NCBI GenBank assembly: GCA_900542015.1
Contig: UQLY01000001.1
Location: 124,001-188,000, forward strand
Origin: an uncultured Lachnospiraceae bacterium
Lineage (GTDB): Bacteria > Bacillota > Clostridia > Lachnospirales > Lachnospiraceae
Length of the DNA: 64,000 bases
Reading direction: 5' to 3'
Positions 34,633 to 44,800 of the stretch are shown here, in pieces. The notes under the pieces are model-generated. The model was not told the origin of the DNA. It made no database searches and saw only the letters and a list, made by a program, of their open reading frames with translations. The translations under genes and the position numbers were made by a program. Position 1 is the first letter of the stretch. Each line of letters begins with the position of its first letter.

Positions 34633-35568
34633 TTATTCCGCAGTTTTCATTGTATCCGAACGGAATGTAAGGGTATACTCGATCTCATGAGGCGTGCTCA
34701 TGGCGACGGTGTCTCCGATTACCTCCATCGGTTCGTCAAAAACCAAAACCGGAATCTCAAAAACGGAATTTCCTTCCGTATTAACCGGCAGATATTTCTC
34801 TCCGTCAACAATCATATAGTCATAATTGGGACTACTCCATTCCACCGTTGCCGTCGCGACGCCGTCCGCTACGGTAATCTGCGCCGGAGAAGCAATCTGC
34901 GCTTTTCCGCTGCCGCCTGCAAAATCAAGTTCCACCGTATAGGTGCCATCCGCGAAATCCACCGAAGCCCCCGCGCCCTCTGCGTTCTTTGCATCGCTTC
35001 CTTCTTCCATGGGCTGCGGGTCGGATACGCTGACCTTATGATCATACCATTTTCCCTTTGTCCCGATCAGGGCGAGGTCAAACTCCTCATCCAGATACGG
35101 AACCGGTACGTCGAAGCCGTAGACTTCCTCGGTCAGTCCGTCGCTGTAGGTCACGCTGTCCGTCGTGGGCTCCAGTAATTGCGCCCCGTCCTTTGCGGCG
35201 TCTTCTGCAAGCCCCGGGTAAAGATTTACAATCTTTTTGGAACCAAGGGTAATATGAATGGTCATTTCCCCGTCCTGAACCGTCAGCGTTCCCATATCCT
35301 CATACGTTTCGTTTACCTGAAACATTGTGCTGTCCGTCGTAAATTTCGCCGTATACACGCCGTCGGGAAGCTCTGCTTCCTCGGGCGTTTCCTCTGCGGG
35401 CGCGTCCGTTTCCTCCTGTACGGCTTCCGTTTCTTCTGCAGGCGCTTCCGCCTCCGCGGCGGGAGTTTCCGCCGCGGGCTCCTGCTTGTCATCGCCACCG
35501 GCGCATCCGCCAAGCAGGGCGCATGACAGCAACAGCGCGCCTAATATCGTCATTTTTTTCTTTCTCAT
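34633..35568 (-). CDS. Lipoprotein with two copies of a beta-rich domain (unknown function)
   Basis: 311 residues from MRKKKMTILGALLLSC; the ATG four codons earlier is too close to its GAGG. The lipobox is LLGGCAGG, then comes a Pro/Ala/Glu-rich tether (about 28-75). Two similar domains follow: DGVYTAKFTTDSTMF through WYDHKVSV (about 76-190), and DGTYTVELDFAGGSGK through TPHEIEYTL (about 205-305). Both share an [IL]TVxDG strand, an F[DE][VI]PV strand and a late His. The size and strand pattern recall surface heme/tetrapyrrole-binding Ig-like (NEAT-type) domains, but I cannot confirm homology. Placed between cbiK and the ABC importer, it may pass a tetrapyrrole between them. Confidence 0.7.
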   Translation of the reverse strand: MRKKKMTILGALLLSCALLGGCAGGDDKQEPAAETPAAEAEAPAEETEAVQEETDAPAEETPEEAELPDGVYTAKFTTDSTMFQVNETYEDMGTLTVQDGEMTIHITLGSKKIVNLYPGLAEDAAKDGAQLLEPTTDSVTYSDGLTEEVYGFDVPVPYLDEEFDLALIGTKGKWYDHKVSVSDPQPMEEGSDAKNAEGAGASVDFADGTYTVELDFAGGSGKAQIASPAQITVADGVATATVEWSSPNYDYMIVDGEKYLPVNTEGNSVFEIPVLVFDEPMEVIGDTVAMSTPHEIEYTLTFRSDTMKTAE

Positions 35569-35607
35569 AACTTGTGACATCCTCTGTATGTTTTTTATTT
35601 TTCCTTA

Positions 35608-36879
35608 TCAGTCCATAACTGCTTTCGTATGCGCCACATAAATATCCTTAATGGCGTCGATGGAACCAAGACCGGTAATCTGGGTATCTACGCTTTCAAA
35701 GCTGCCGTCGGCTTTGAACATGCTGATCCAGGAATCCGCATCCTCGCCAGCCATATCGTTATTCGCATGATCCCCTGCCACTACCATTAACGGACGGAGA
35801 ATAACCTTGGTATATCCTGCGCCGGAAACCGCTTCGATCACCGCTTCGCAGGAGGTTTCTTCGGGCTCGCCTTCCACCGTACCGATGAATACGTTATCAT
35901 ATCCTAACTCGCTCATCTGCGTCTGCATCTGGCTGTAGGACACCTTTGCCGTATGAGATGTACCGTGACCCATAAATACGAACGCGGTTCCGTCTTCCTT
36001 TGCCGCCTCCAGGCTTTCATAACCTGCTGTGGCAACCGCTTCCGCCGTAAGCGCTTCCGCTACGGCTTTCTTATCCTCATTGACCGCAGACGCGTCCGCG
36101 CCGACTTCTCCAAGCAAAGGCTCCGCAATCTTTACGGTTTCAAACTGATCTTCATATGCCGCTGCCGCTTCCGCGAGCTCGTCATACTCGGCTCCGTGCA
36201 TCAGATGCGTGGGCTGTATGATCAGATTTTTTACACCGTTTGCAACCGCACGTTCAAGCGCCTGATCCATATTGTCAATAAACTCTCCGTCGCGCGCCTG
36301 AATATGGTTGATAATGATCTGCGCCGTAAACGCTCTCCTTACGGACCAGTCGGGATACGCTTCCTGCAAAGCGTCCTCGATTCCCTTAATATCCGTCACA
36401 CGGCTGTCGTTAAAGGATGTTCCGAAGCTGACTACCAGGATTTCATTTTCGCCGATCTCATCCTGGTTGCGGGGATCGTCCTTGGAAGCGTCTCCGGTAT
36501 CTCTGCCGAAATAGTCCGGGTCCGCATTTTCGCCTTCTACAAGCTCCTTTTGTGCATCCGTCAAAGCGTCCCATGCCGCCTTTGCAGCCGCGCACTGTTC
36601 GTCCGTCTCGTCGGTTCTTTCCTGTACATAAATCGCGTCGATTAACGCCGCCACTTCATCAGCCGCTTTCTGATCCGCGTCCGCTTCATTTTCCGTTTCG
36701 TCCTGCGCGCCGCTTTCGGTTTCTTCTTTCGTTTCGCCTTCCGCTTCGCTTTCCGTTTCGTTCTCCGCCTCGGTCTGTACGCCCGTCTCCGCCGCGGGTT
36801 CCTCATTGCTGCCGCATCCTGTCAGGCAGACCGCGCCCATAAGCGTCGCCAATAACAGAGCAATCGTTTTCTTTTTCAT
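35608..36879 (-). CDS. cbiK: CbiK-type sirohydrochlorin cobaltochelatase as a surface lipoprotein
   Basis: 423 residues. A lipoprotein signal (MKKKTIALLLATLMGAVC, lipobox CLTGCGS) is followed by a Glu/Thr-rich linker (about 25-70) and a small helical segment (ALTDAQKELVEG near 110). The chelatase domain runs from about 145: VSFGTSFNDSRVTDIKGIED, PTHLMHGAEYDELA, FMGHGTSHTAKVSYSQM and VAGDHANNDMAGED. Metal-site histidines in HGTSH and GDHAND-like blocks are kept. Cytosolic CbiK inserts Co2+ into sirohydrochlorin to start the anaerobic pathway; here the protein should sit outside the membrane. It is the first gene after the cobalamin riboswitch, with AGGAGG 6-7 nt before ATG. Confidence 0.92.
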   Translation of the reverse strand: MKKKTIALLLATLMGAVCLTGCGSNEEPAAETGVQTEAENETESEAEGETKEETESGAQDETENEADADQKAADEVAALIDAIYVQERTDETDEQCAAAKAAWDALTDAQKELVEGENADPDYFGRDTGDASKDDPRNQDEIGENEILVVSFGTSFNDSRVTDIKGIEDALQEAYPDWSVRRAFTAQIIINHIQARDGEFIDNMDQALERAVANGVKNLIIQPTHLMHGAEYDELAEAAAAYEDQFETVKIAEPLLGEVGADASAVNEDKKAVAEALTAEAVATAGYESLEAAKEDGTAFVFMGHGTSHTAKVSYSQMQTQMSELGYDNVFIGTVEGEPEETSCEAVIEAVSGAGYTKVILRPLMVVAGDHANNDMAGEDADSWISMFKADGSFESVDTQITGLGSIDAIKDIYVAHTKAVMD

Positions 36880-37001
36880 AGTTTCCTCCTTTTGACGGTC
36901 TCCGCCGGCCCATCTGTAGATTGATCAAATATGTCCGCAGAAAATCTATTGCCTCATACCTTGGGAGGGTGTCCGCATCTATGTCGCAAAAGCGCATGAA
37001 A

Positions 37002-37042
37002 AAGAAAAACCCTTTTTCCAGTGAATCCGGATAAAGGGTTTA
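37002..37042 (-). terminator. Riboswitch expression-platform terminator
   Basis: Minus-strand AAACCCTTT and AAAGGGTTT pair and are followed by TTCTTTTTC, 120 nt before cbiK and about 125 nt after the B12 box. An upstream hairpin (37059-37112, GCAAAACGGC/GCCTTTTGC) lies between the aptamer and this terminator and could take part in the switch. Premature termination when cobalamin is bound is the expected mode. Confidence 0.75.
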
Positions 37043-37167
37043 TACTCAAAACAAATCTGCAAAAGGCGGTGTGAAAAGGCTGAAAACAAAGCCGGATACG
37101 CAGCCGTTTTGCAAATCTAACGTACAACCAGTTACTCGTGGTCTGAAACAATCGTTCCCGTACAACA

Positions 37168-37340
37168 ATCAGGCAGGTCTCCCGGCTTAAAGATCTTCGC
37201 ATCCGCCATCTTCCCAGTTTTCCAGTGATCTATCGGCTTCAGCTCCCTAATTACGGTGACGAGTTCGTACAGGATTTGCACCTGTTTCCCTTTTCACCAG
37301 AACCATGCTTTATTACGACATGTTCTGACACCTCATTGCT
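37168..37340 (-). ncRNA. Cobalamin riboswitch
   Basis: Read on the minus strand, the segment contains AAAAGGGAAACAGGTGCAAA followed by TCCTG, then ATCACTGG, CTGGGAAGATGGCGGATG and the B12 box AGCCGGGAGACCTGCC (complement of 37172-37187). All appear in the right order for the Rfam cobalamin aptamer. It starts a few nucleotides after the predicted transcription start and is followed by the terminator described separately. It should lower expression of the whole downstream operon when adenosylcobalamin is plentiful. Confidence 0.95.
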
Positions 37341-37360
37341 CCATATTCAATTTCTCATGC

Positions 37361-37389
37361 AGTATAGCACATTTTATACGGTTATTCAA
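37361..37389 (-). promoter_or_regulatory. Promoter of the cobalamin operon
   Basis: TTGAAT (complement of 37384-37389) and TATACT (37361-37366) are 17 bp apart. The -35 box overlaps the stop codon of the MATE gene. Transcription would start near 37354, directly before the riboswitch. Confidence 0.8.
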
Positions 37390-38798
37390 CCGCTTATTTC
37401 GCCGCGCGCCGACTCTGCCGCCGATTCCGAGCGCAGCATTTCGCCGTCCGCTGCTTTTTCTTTTGATTTCATGCTTTTTTGCATACACAGATAGGCGATC
37501 ACGCAGACCACGACGGACAACAGCGAACCGCCCGGCGCGGCAAGCCCCATGGGAAACAGCGTATCCGTAAACAGTTTCGAGGCAAAATACGCGCCCGGGA
37601 CACGCACGCAGACAATGGACAAAAAGTTGTGCAAAAACGAAATGCCCGATTTCCCGTAGGCGCAAAAGTATCCGCTGAAACAAAAATGAACGCCCGCAAA
37701 CATGCAGTCCCAGATATACCCCCGCAGATACTGACCGCCGAGCATAATTACTTCCGTATTCTCTTTGTCGGTAAACAGCCCTACCGCCGGTTCCGCTAAG
37801 AACTGGATCACAACGGACGCGACCAGTCCGAAGCCCACCGCAATACAAATCGCATCGCGCAGCGTTGCCGCTGCCCTGTCATGCTTTCCCGCGCCGATAT
37901 TCTGCGCCGAAAGCGCCGAAACCGTCGAAAGCATGGAGGAAGGCACCAGAAACAGCACGCCGATAATTTTTTCCACGATTCCCACCGCCGCGGCGTCGTT
38001 TAATCCCCTGCGGTTGGCAATAATCGTAATGAGAATAAACGAAATCTGGATAAATCCGTCCTGCAGCGCCACGGGGACGCCGATCTTTAATACCTTTCCG
38101 ATGGTTTCCCGCCGGAGTTTCAAATCATTCTTTTTAATGCTGATGCCCGTCTTTTTTTTGATCATGACGATCAGGGAAACGACGACGCTGACCGTCTGCG
38201 CCAACGTCGTACCCAGCGCCGCGCCTGCGGGACCGAGATTCATTCCCCCGATAAAAACATAATCCAGTACAATATTGACTACGCACGCCACCGCCACAAA
38301 ATACATGGGGCTCTTGGAATCTCCCAGCCCGCGGAAAATGGAGCTGATAATGTTATACGCCGTAATAAACGGAATCCCGATAAAGCAGATCGTCAGGTAG
38401 GAAATCGTCCCCGACACCGCCTCTTTTGGCGTCGACATAACGGCTACGACAGGCTTTACCAGTATCAGCAGAACCGCCGTCACCACAAGGGATACGACCA
38501 CAAACAACGTAACGGTATTCCCGATGATTTCCGACGTCTTTTGCGGCTGCTTTGCGCCCACCGCCTGTCCGATCATAACCGTCGCTCCCATTGCCAGACC
38601 GACGATCATAACCGTCAGCATGTGCATTACCTGACTGCCAATGGAAACAGCCGTAATGCTTTCCACCCCGTTAAACTGACCGATGATAAATAAATCCGCC
38701 ATTCCGTACAGGGTCTGTAAAAAATATGATAACAGGTAGGGAAGCGAAAAATATAAAATATTTTTCAGCACGCTCCCCGACGTTAAATCCCTTTCCAT
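37386..38798 (-). CDS. MATE-family multidrug/sodium antiporter
   Basis: 470 residues with twelve predicted membrane spans in two homologous halves. The N-terminus LTSGSVLKNILYFSLPYLLS, MADLFIIGQFNGVESITAVS and VGLAMGATVMIGQAVGAKQP are the usual MATE blocks. ISSIFRGLGDSKSPMYF and the second-half LSAQNIGAGKHDRA are present. It exports cationic compounds in exchange for Na+ or H+; the substrate is unknown. It begins 43 nt after the adhesin gene with AAGGA upstream. The B12 promoter lies in its 3' end. Confidence 0.93.
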   Translation of the reverse strand: MERDLTSGSVLKNILYFSLPYLLSYFLQTLYGMADLFIIGQFNGVESITAVSIGSQVMHMLTVMIVGLAMGATVMIGQAVGAKQPQKTSEIIGNTVTLFVVVSLVVTAVLLILVKPVVAVMSTPKEAVSGTISYLTICFIGIPFITAYNIISSIFRGLGDSKSPMYFVAVACVVNIVLDYVFIGGMNLGPAGAALGTTLAQTVSVVVSLIVMIKKKTGISIKKNDLKLRRETIGKVLKIGVPVALQDGFIQISFILITIIANRRGLNDAAAVGIVEKIIGVLFLVPSSMLSTVSALSAQNIGAGKHDRAAATLRDAICIAVGFGLVASVVIQFLAEPAVGLFTDKENTEVIMLGGQYLRGYIWDCMFAGVHFCFSGYFCAYGKSGISFLHNFLSIVCVRVPGAYFASKLFTDTLFPMGLAAPGGSLLSVVVCVIAYLCMQKSMKSKEKAADGEMLRSESAAESARGEISG

Positions 38799-38841
38799 TG
38801 CTTCTTGAATCCTTTTCTATCCCGTACAGGTTCTTACCTGC

Positions 38842-41800
38842 TTACTGCTTTCTCCTTCTGCGGAAGAAATAATATCCGAAGGCGCCGCATACTCCCGCGA
38901 AACCGGTAATGCAAAGCGCAATCAGCATACCCAGAGGCGTATCGTCCCCGGTCTTTGGAATATTCGTTCCGATCCCGGGGTTTCCGGGCTGTCCCGGCGC
39001 GCCGGGCGCAGGCTGATCCTGCATCACAAGCTCCGCCTCATCGGACAATACATATTCGCCCTTTTCGTTTTTCACATACAGCTTTCCTTCGCTGTCAATG
39101 GCAAATCCGATATCCGCCGCTACCTGATATCCGCCGGGCGCTTCCAGTTCGGCAAGCGTAAATAAGCGCTTTTCTCCCGGCTGCGGCGCGGTAAAGATTT
39201 CCGACGGCAGTAAAACGGATTGATTTTCCGATACAAAGCTGTAGATAATCTCGCCCGCCTCGTTCTTAATCACCAGTTTGGCTCCGGCAAGCGGCTGCCC
39301 GCTGGAAGCGTCCGTCTTTTTCACATACACCTTAATCGGATAGTCTAACATCACAATCCGCTTGTTTTCCACGGTCTCGCCGTTGACGCTGACCAATCCG
39401 TCCGCACTTACCGTAAATTCCATGGACGTCGCATAAGCATAGCCTTTCGGCGCTTCCGTTTCGGTCAGTACATAGGTAACGCCCGGCGTAAAGACATCCG
39501 CCTCAAAATAACGGGGCTCTTTTGTCGTCTCCCAGGATATGGGCGCAAATGCCGCGTCATCCTTTGCCGTAACGGTCAGTTTTGCTCCGATAACCGGATT
39601 TCCGTCCGTATCCAGCTTGGCAATGGACAGATTCGGTTCGTCATACATTACCAGTTTGTTGCCTTCGGCTAAAGTATATTGTTTCGTATTCGACGCATCC
39701 GTCGTCACATAATAGATGTTTCCGTCCTGATCGATGGCAAAGACAATATCATCGGCAAGTCTGTAACCGTTTGGCGCTTTTGTTTCTTTCAGGGTATATT
39801 CCGCATAGCCGCCGTCCTTTCCGGCGATAAATTTGCTTGTATCCACATTCCATTCGCTATTTTGGGACGTCCAGGAAGCAACGGTCTGACCGTTCCGGTC
39901 CACAACGGCAAGCTCTGCGCCTGCTATCTCCGCTTTGCTGTACAGATCCTGCTTGCTCACAACAAGCATCAGCTTCGCGTCTTCAATATGTACCGTGCGG
40001 TTTTCCACCTTCTCGCCGTCAATATAAATCTGATGGTCATCCGCATCGATGGTAAAGGTAATCGGATCGGTATACGCATATCCGTCCGGCGCATTGATTT
40101 CCGTCAGAATGTAGGTACAGCCCGGCGTAAAATCCGTTAGATCCCAGGTTCTGACATGACCGTCGCTGACCCAGGTCTGTTCCGTGAAATAGGGATCGTC
40201 CACCGCCGTCAACTGCAGCGTGGAACCTGCGAGCCCGTCTCCGGTCTCCAGCGCAAGTTTGCCGATTCCCAGTCCTGCCTCATCGTCCTCCATGACAATC
40301 GTATTGTTATATACCGGCACGCCATCCGCTCTTGTGATCCTGCCGTACCTGTCGATGGTAAAGACAATGTCCTCGGCAAGCTTATATCCGTCGGGCGCGT
40401 CCAGCTCCTGCAAAATGTAGGAAGCGTCCGAGTACAGAGACTGCGGCAGCACCGTATAAACCGATGCGCCCGTTTCAAAGGTCACAACCTCCGCTCCCAC
40501 AGTACCGGTCGTCATATCATATTCACAGATTTTTAAAGTCGCTCCTTTTAAAAGCAGACCGTAGCTGTCCTGCTTGCGGATCTTTACTTCCAGTTCCTGA
40601 TCCCTAACCAGTATCGTATCCCGGTCGGCATTGATATTTTCCGCATTTCCGGTCACAATCGTAATCTTATTATCCGCGCCGATCGTAAACTTAACCGCCG
40701 TTGCGTTCAGATATCCCGCCGGAGCCGAAACTTCCTGCAGCACATAGGTTACACCCTGCGTAAAGGTTGTCGTGCTCAACTTGTGAGGTCTGCCGTCCGA
40801 AGTCCATGTCTCGATCGCATTGGTAAGATCGCCTTCGTCATAAATCGCAAACTCCGCTCCCGCAAGATCAGCGCCGGTATTCGCATCCAGCTTTCGGATA
40901 TACATATCCGTCGAAAGCTTTTTCGCATCGGTCATGACCAAAGTCGCGTCGGTAAGCGCCGTATAACTATATGCGCCGCCCGTCTCTACCGCCTGATAAA
41001 CCGTGCCGTCAGAAGCAACGGCAAAGGTCATATCGTCCGCAAGCTCATAACCGTCGGGCGCGCTGATTTCCTTCAATGTATAATAATGGTATCCGGTCTT
41101 TGGAGCCGTCAGCATTCCCAAAGGAAGGCTGTAAGCCGTTGTACCGGAGGTAAAGCGTGTAAGCTCCGTTCCGTTTTCGTCATAAACCGCAAGAATCGCG
41201 CCCGACAATCCCACGCCGGGAGCATCCGATCCCTCTTTGGCAATCCGAAGCGTAACCGGCATATCCCTTACCACAAGGGTCTGTCCGTTTTTCTCCGCGG
41301 TCGTCGTAATACTGCCATCGCTGTTGACTTTAAAGGTCACATCATTCATATAACCGTATCCCGCCGGAGCCGTTTCCTCGCGGAGGATATAAGTCTCTCC
41401 TGCTTCCAGGGCGCTAAACGGTATTCTATGGGCGGTTGCAGTAGAAGTCCAACTGTCGATTACCACGGACTCGTCGCCCGCCTTCACTACCCGAAAGACC
41501 GCTCCCGCGATTTCCTCGGTGCCTCCCACCGCTTTTTTGCTGATGCTGACATTGATCGGCGCATCTTTATAGGTATAGGATAACGTGCTGTCGTCCACGA
41601 TGGTCACTTTTGTTTCCGTCGTATTCAGCGTATAGCCCTTCGGAGCCTTGGTCTCCTTCAGATAGTAAATACCCCGCGGCAGATCATCAAAAGCCGCAAC
41701 TCCCGAAGCATTGGTCGTTACGGGGTTGGTAATTCCTGTAACAGGCGTTATTTTATCATCTTCATAAAGCGTAAACTCGGCTCCCTCCAACAGTACGCCG

Positions 41801-44800
41801 GAAGTCAGTCCCGTCTTGGTAATCCAGATCTTGCCTTTCATCGGATCGTTGGTTACCGTCGCCTGCGCTTCCGATCCCTTCGCCCATTTGATCTCGGAAT
41901 CCGTCAAATTCGGGTCCCCGGTATTTACCGGATCAGCATATAAATTCACATCTTCGCGGTCGCCCAGCACAATCGGCGAAGAAGTCTGAATATATCCGGT
42001 GGGCACGGATACCTCCCGCACATCATAAGACGTCTCGTCCGCATCATTTTCGATATGTACCCGCTTGAAATAGGCAATACCGTCGCTGCCGGTTACCGCC
42101 GTAATACCTGTGGGACTGCCGTTCTTATAAAGCTCAAAGGTCGCGTCAGGCAAAGCCGCTCCCGTTTCGCTGTCCGTTTTCCGGATCTTAAAGCTGATAT
42201 AAGGCGCATTGGATAACTGGTTGACAACGGTAAGCGCTTCTTTGTTTCCGTCCGCACTGACATATTCCGTAACCGGGTCATCCGAGCTTACGACAACCTG
42301 ATAGATTCCCGCATCCCTGACATATCCGTCCGGAGCCTTCGTCTCCTGTATATAATAGGTGCCGTAAGCAAGCTCCGTGAAGGATACCTGACCGTTCGCA
42401 TCGGACACCGCCGACGCAACCGCAAGCATATTTTCGTCATACAGCGTAAACGTCGCTCCATCTAACAGTTTCGTTCCTCCTGTGCTCAGAGCTCCCTGCT
42501 TTGTTAAAACAATTTCTCCTTTTTCTCTTTCATTGGCAACCTGGCGCGTAATCGCAATGCCGCTTTCGGCGGCATCCGCAATGTTTGTCGCGGAAATCAC
42601 AATCGCGCTTCCCGACGCCTTATAGTCTCCGGGCGCTTTCAGTTCCCGGATTTCATAGTCTCCGTAGGAAATATCCCGAAAATACGCCTCTCCCGCGTCA
42701 TTGGTCGTAGCGCGGGCTACCTGCACACCCTGACTGGTATACAGTCCGAATTCCGCACCCGCAAGCTTATTGTCTGCATCGTCATAATCATATTTTATAA
42801 TCTTAATATCACATTTTATCAGATCATTAACGACCGTCACATTCTGATTGCCGACAGCGCTGATTGTAACAGGCGTATCGGTCACATTGATTCGATATCC
42901 GTCTTTTCCTTTTGTTTCTTTTATTATGTAAGAACCGAAAGGAATGTTTTCAAACACCGCGGTTCCCTGATCGTCCGTGCTTACCTTGTCCGGATTTCCG
43001 TCGTTGTCAAAATCGCACGTCGTGATCCCGTCGCTCTCATAAAGGGTAAACTCCACTCCCGACAGCGGCTGGGCAACGGTGCTGTTATCCACCTTTTGAA
43101 TGACGATATTCCCCACAGCCTTTACATTGGTAAGCGTCACACTTTCAACCTGATCAGTCACTTCGTCGCCGGTTCCGATCGTGATCTCATGGACCGTGGA
43201 ATCCAACACATAATCCTGCGGCGCGGTTACCTCCCGATAATAATAGGTTCTGCCAAGCTCCAGATTGTCAAAGGTCACTGTGCCCCCGGACGTCGTCTGC
43301 GTATCCACGCGGTCCGTGCAGTTTGCATCTTTATAGATGCTGAAAACGGCTCCATCCAAAGTATGGTTTTCATCCGCTTCATCCTGCTTGGTAATGATCA
43401 GCCTGCCTACCGCCTTTTCATCCGTAACGGAATAGAGATCCTGCACCGCTCCGTCATAGCTGACCTCCACATCCGTACCGTTCTTTGCAATCACAACCGT
43501 AACCACATCGTCCGAAACCTTATAACCCGCCGGAGAGCTGATCTCCTTCAGATAATAGGTCCCCAGCGCAAGCTTGGAGAAAGAAGCAAGCCCGTTCACA
43601 GTAGTCCTTGTATACAACAGGTCCGCGTCGCTGCACGACGCATCGCTGTACAGCCCGAATACGGCGTCGGATAACAGCGTGCCGTCCGCATTCACTTTCT
43701 TCAAATTGATATCTCCGGTATTCACGGCAGTCAGACTGGTATTGGGAATCTCGATTACATAGCATCTGACGCCGTTACTGTCGGTTACCAGATTGTCTTC
43801 CGTATAATCCGTTATCTCCGTCTCTCCGGTTCCGTCAATCCGATATCCGTCGGGAGCCTGGGTCTCCAACAGCCGCAGCGTATAGCCCGTCATGGCATTG
43901 AGGTCCTCAAACACGGCGATACCGTCTTCGCCGGATACCGCTTCGCCGACACACTCGTTGCCCAGATACAGTTCAAACTTCGCACCGGGCAGTACCTTAT
44001 CCGGATCATCGGCATCCACCTTTTTGATGCGAATCTCCCTGCGGACTACGGCGCCCGCCGAAGAAGAGCTGAAGGAAACGTTGTCGATGCTGGTGGTTTC
44101 CTTCGTATATTCTTCGCCCGATCCCGTAAAGGAAGCTGTATTGGTAATCTTCTTGCCTTCCAGCTCTGCGGCAAGACAGTTGAAATTCGTTCTGAATTTG
44201 AATTTATAGCGGTTGCTGCCGATATATTTCCCGTCGCCGTCCACCGGCAGTTGTACCGTCAGTCTTCCGTTAAAAACGGAAACAATATAATCGTCTTTAC
44301 TTACCTCGGTTTCCGTGCCGTTTTCGCTTACCAGATACAGCGTGCCCGACACATAATCAAAATAGTCGGCAAGCTGGTCGGTAATTTTCGGATTGGTAAC
44401 CGTGCTCATGTCGTTGCCCGCTTCATTGATCGCAACGGTCCAGTCCACGTACTGATTTCCCGATCTGTAGGAATACGTCTTATTGATCACGCCGCCGACT
44501 ACGCCGGAAACCGTTTTTCCTGCATCGTCGGTAACGGTAATATCGCCCTCATAATCAACATCGATCTTCGCCTCGTTGGTATAGGAGCTGTTTGTGGTCG
44601 CCTTGTCGATATCGGTTACTCTGGTCTGATACTGAATCCAGAAAGCTTTTTCATAAAACGCTTTTTCCGCCGCATCGGAATCGTCAAACGTATAGGAAAT
44701 CGTCTGAACACCGGAAGCGTCCGTTGTAACCGACGGCTCGCGGTACAGGGGATTTGCATCATACCATGTATTCTGTATCTTAAAGGTGCCGGGAATATAC

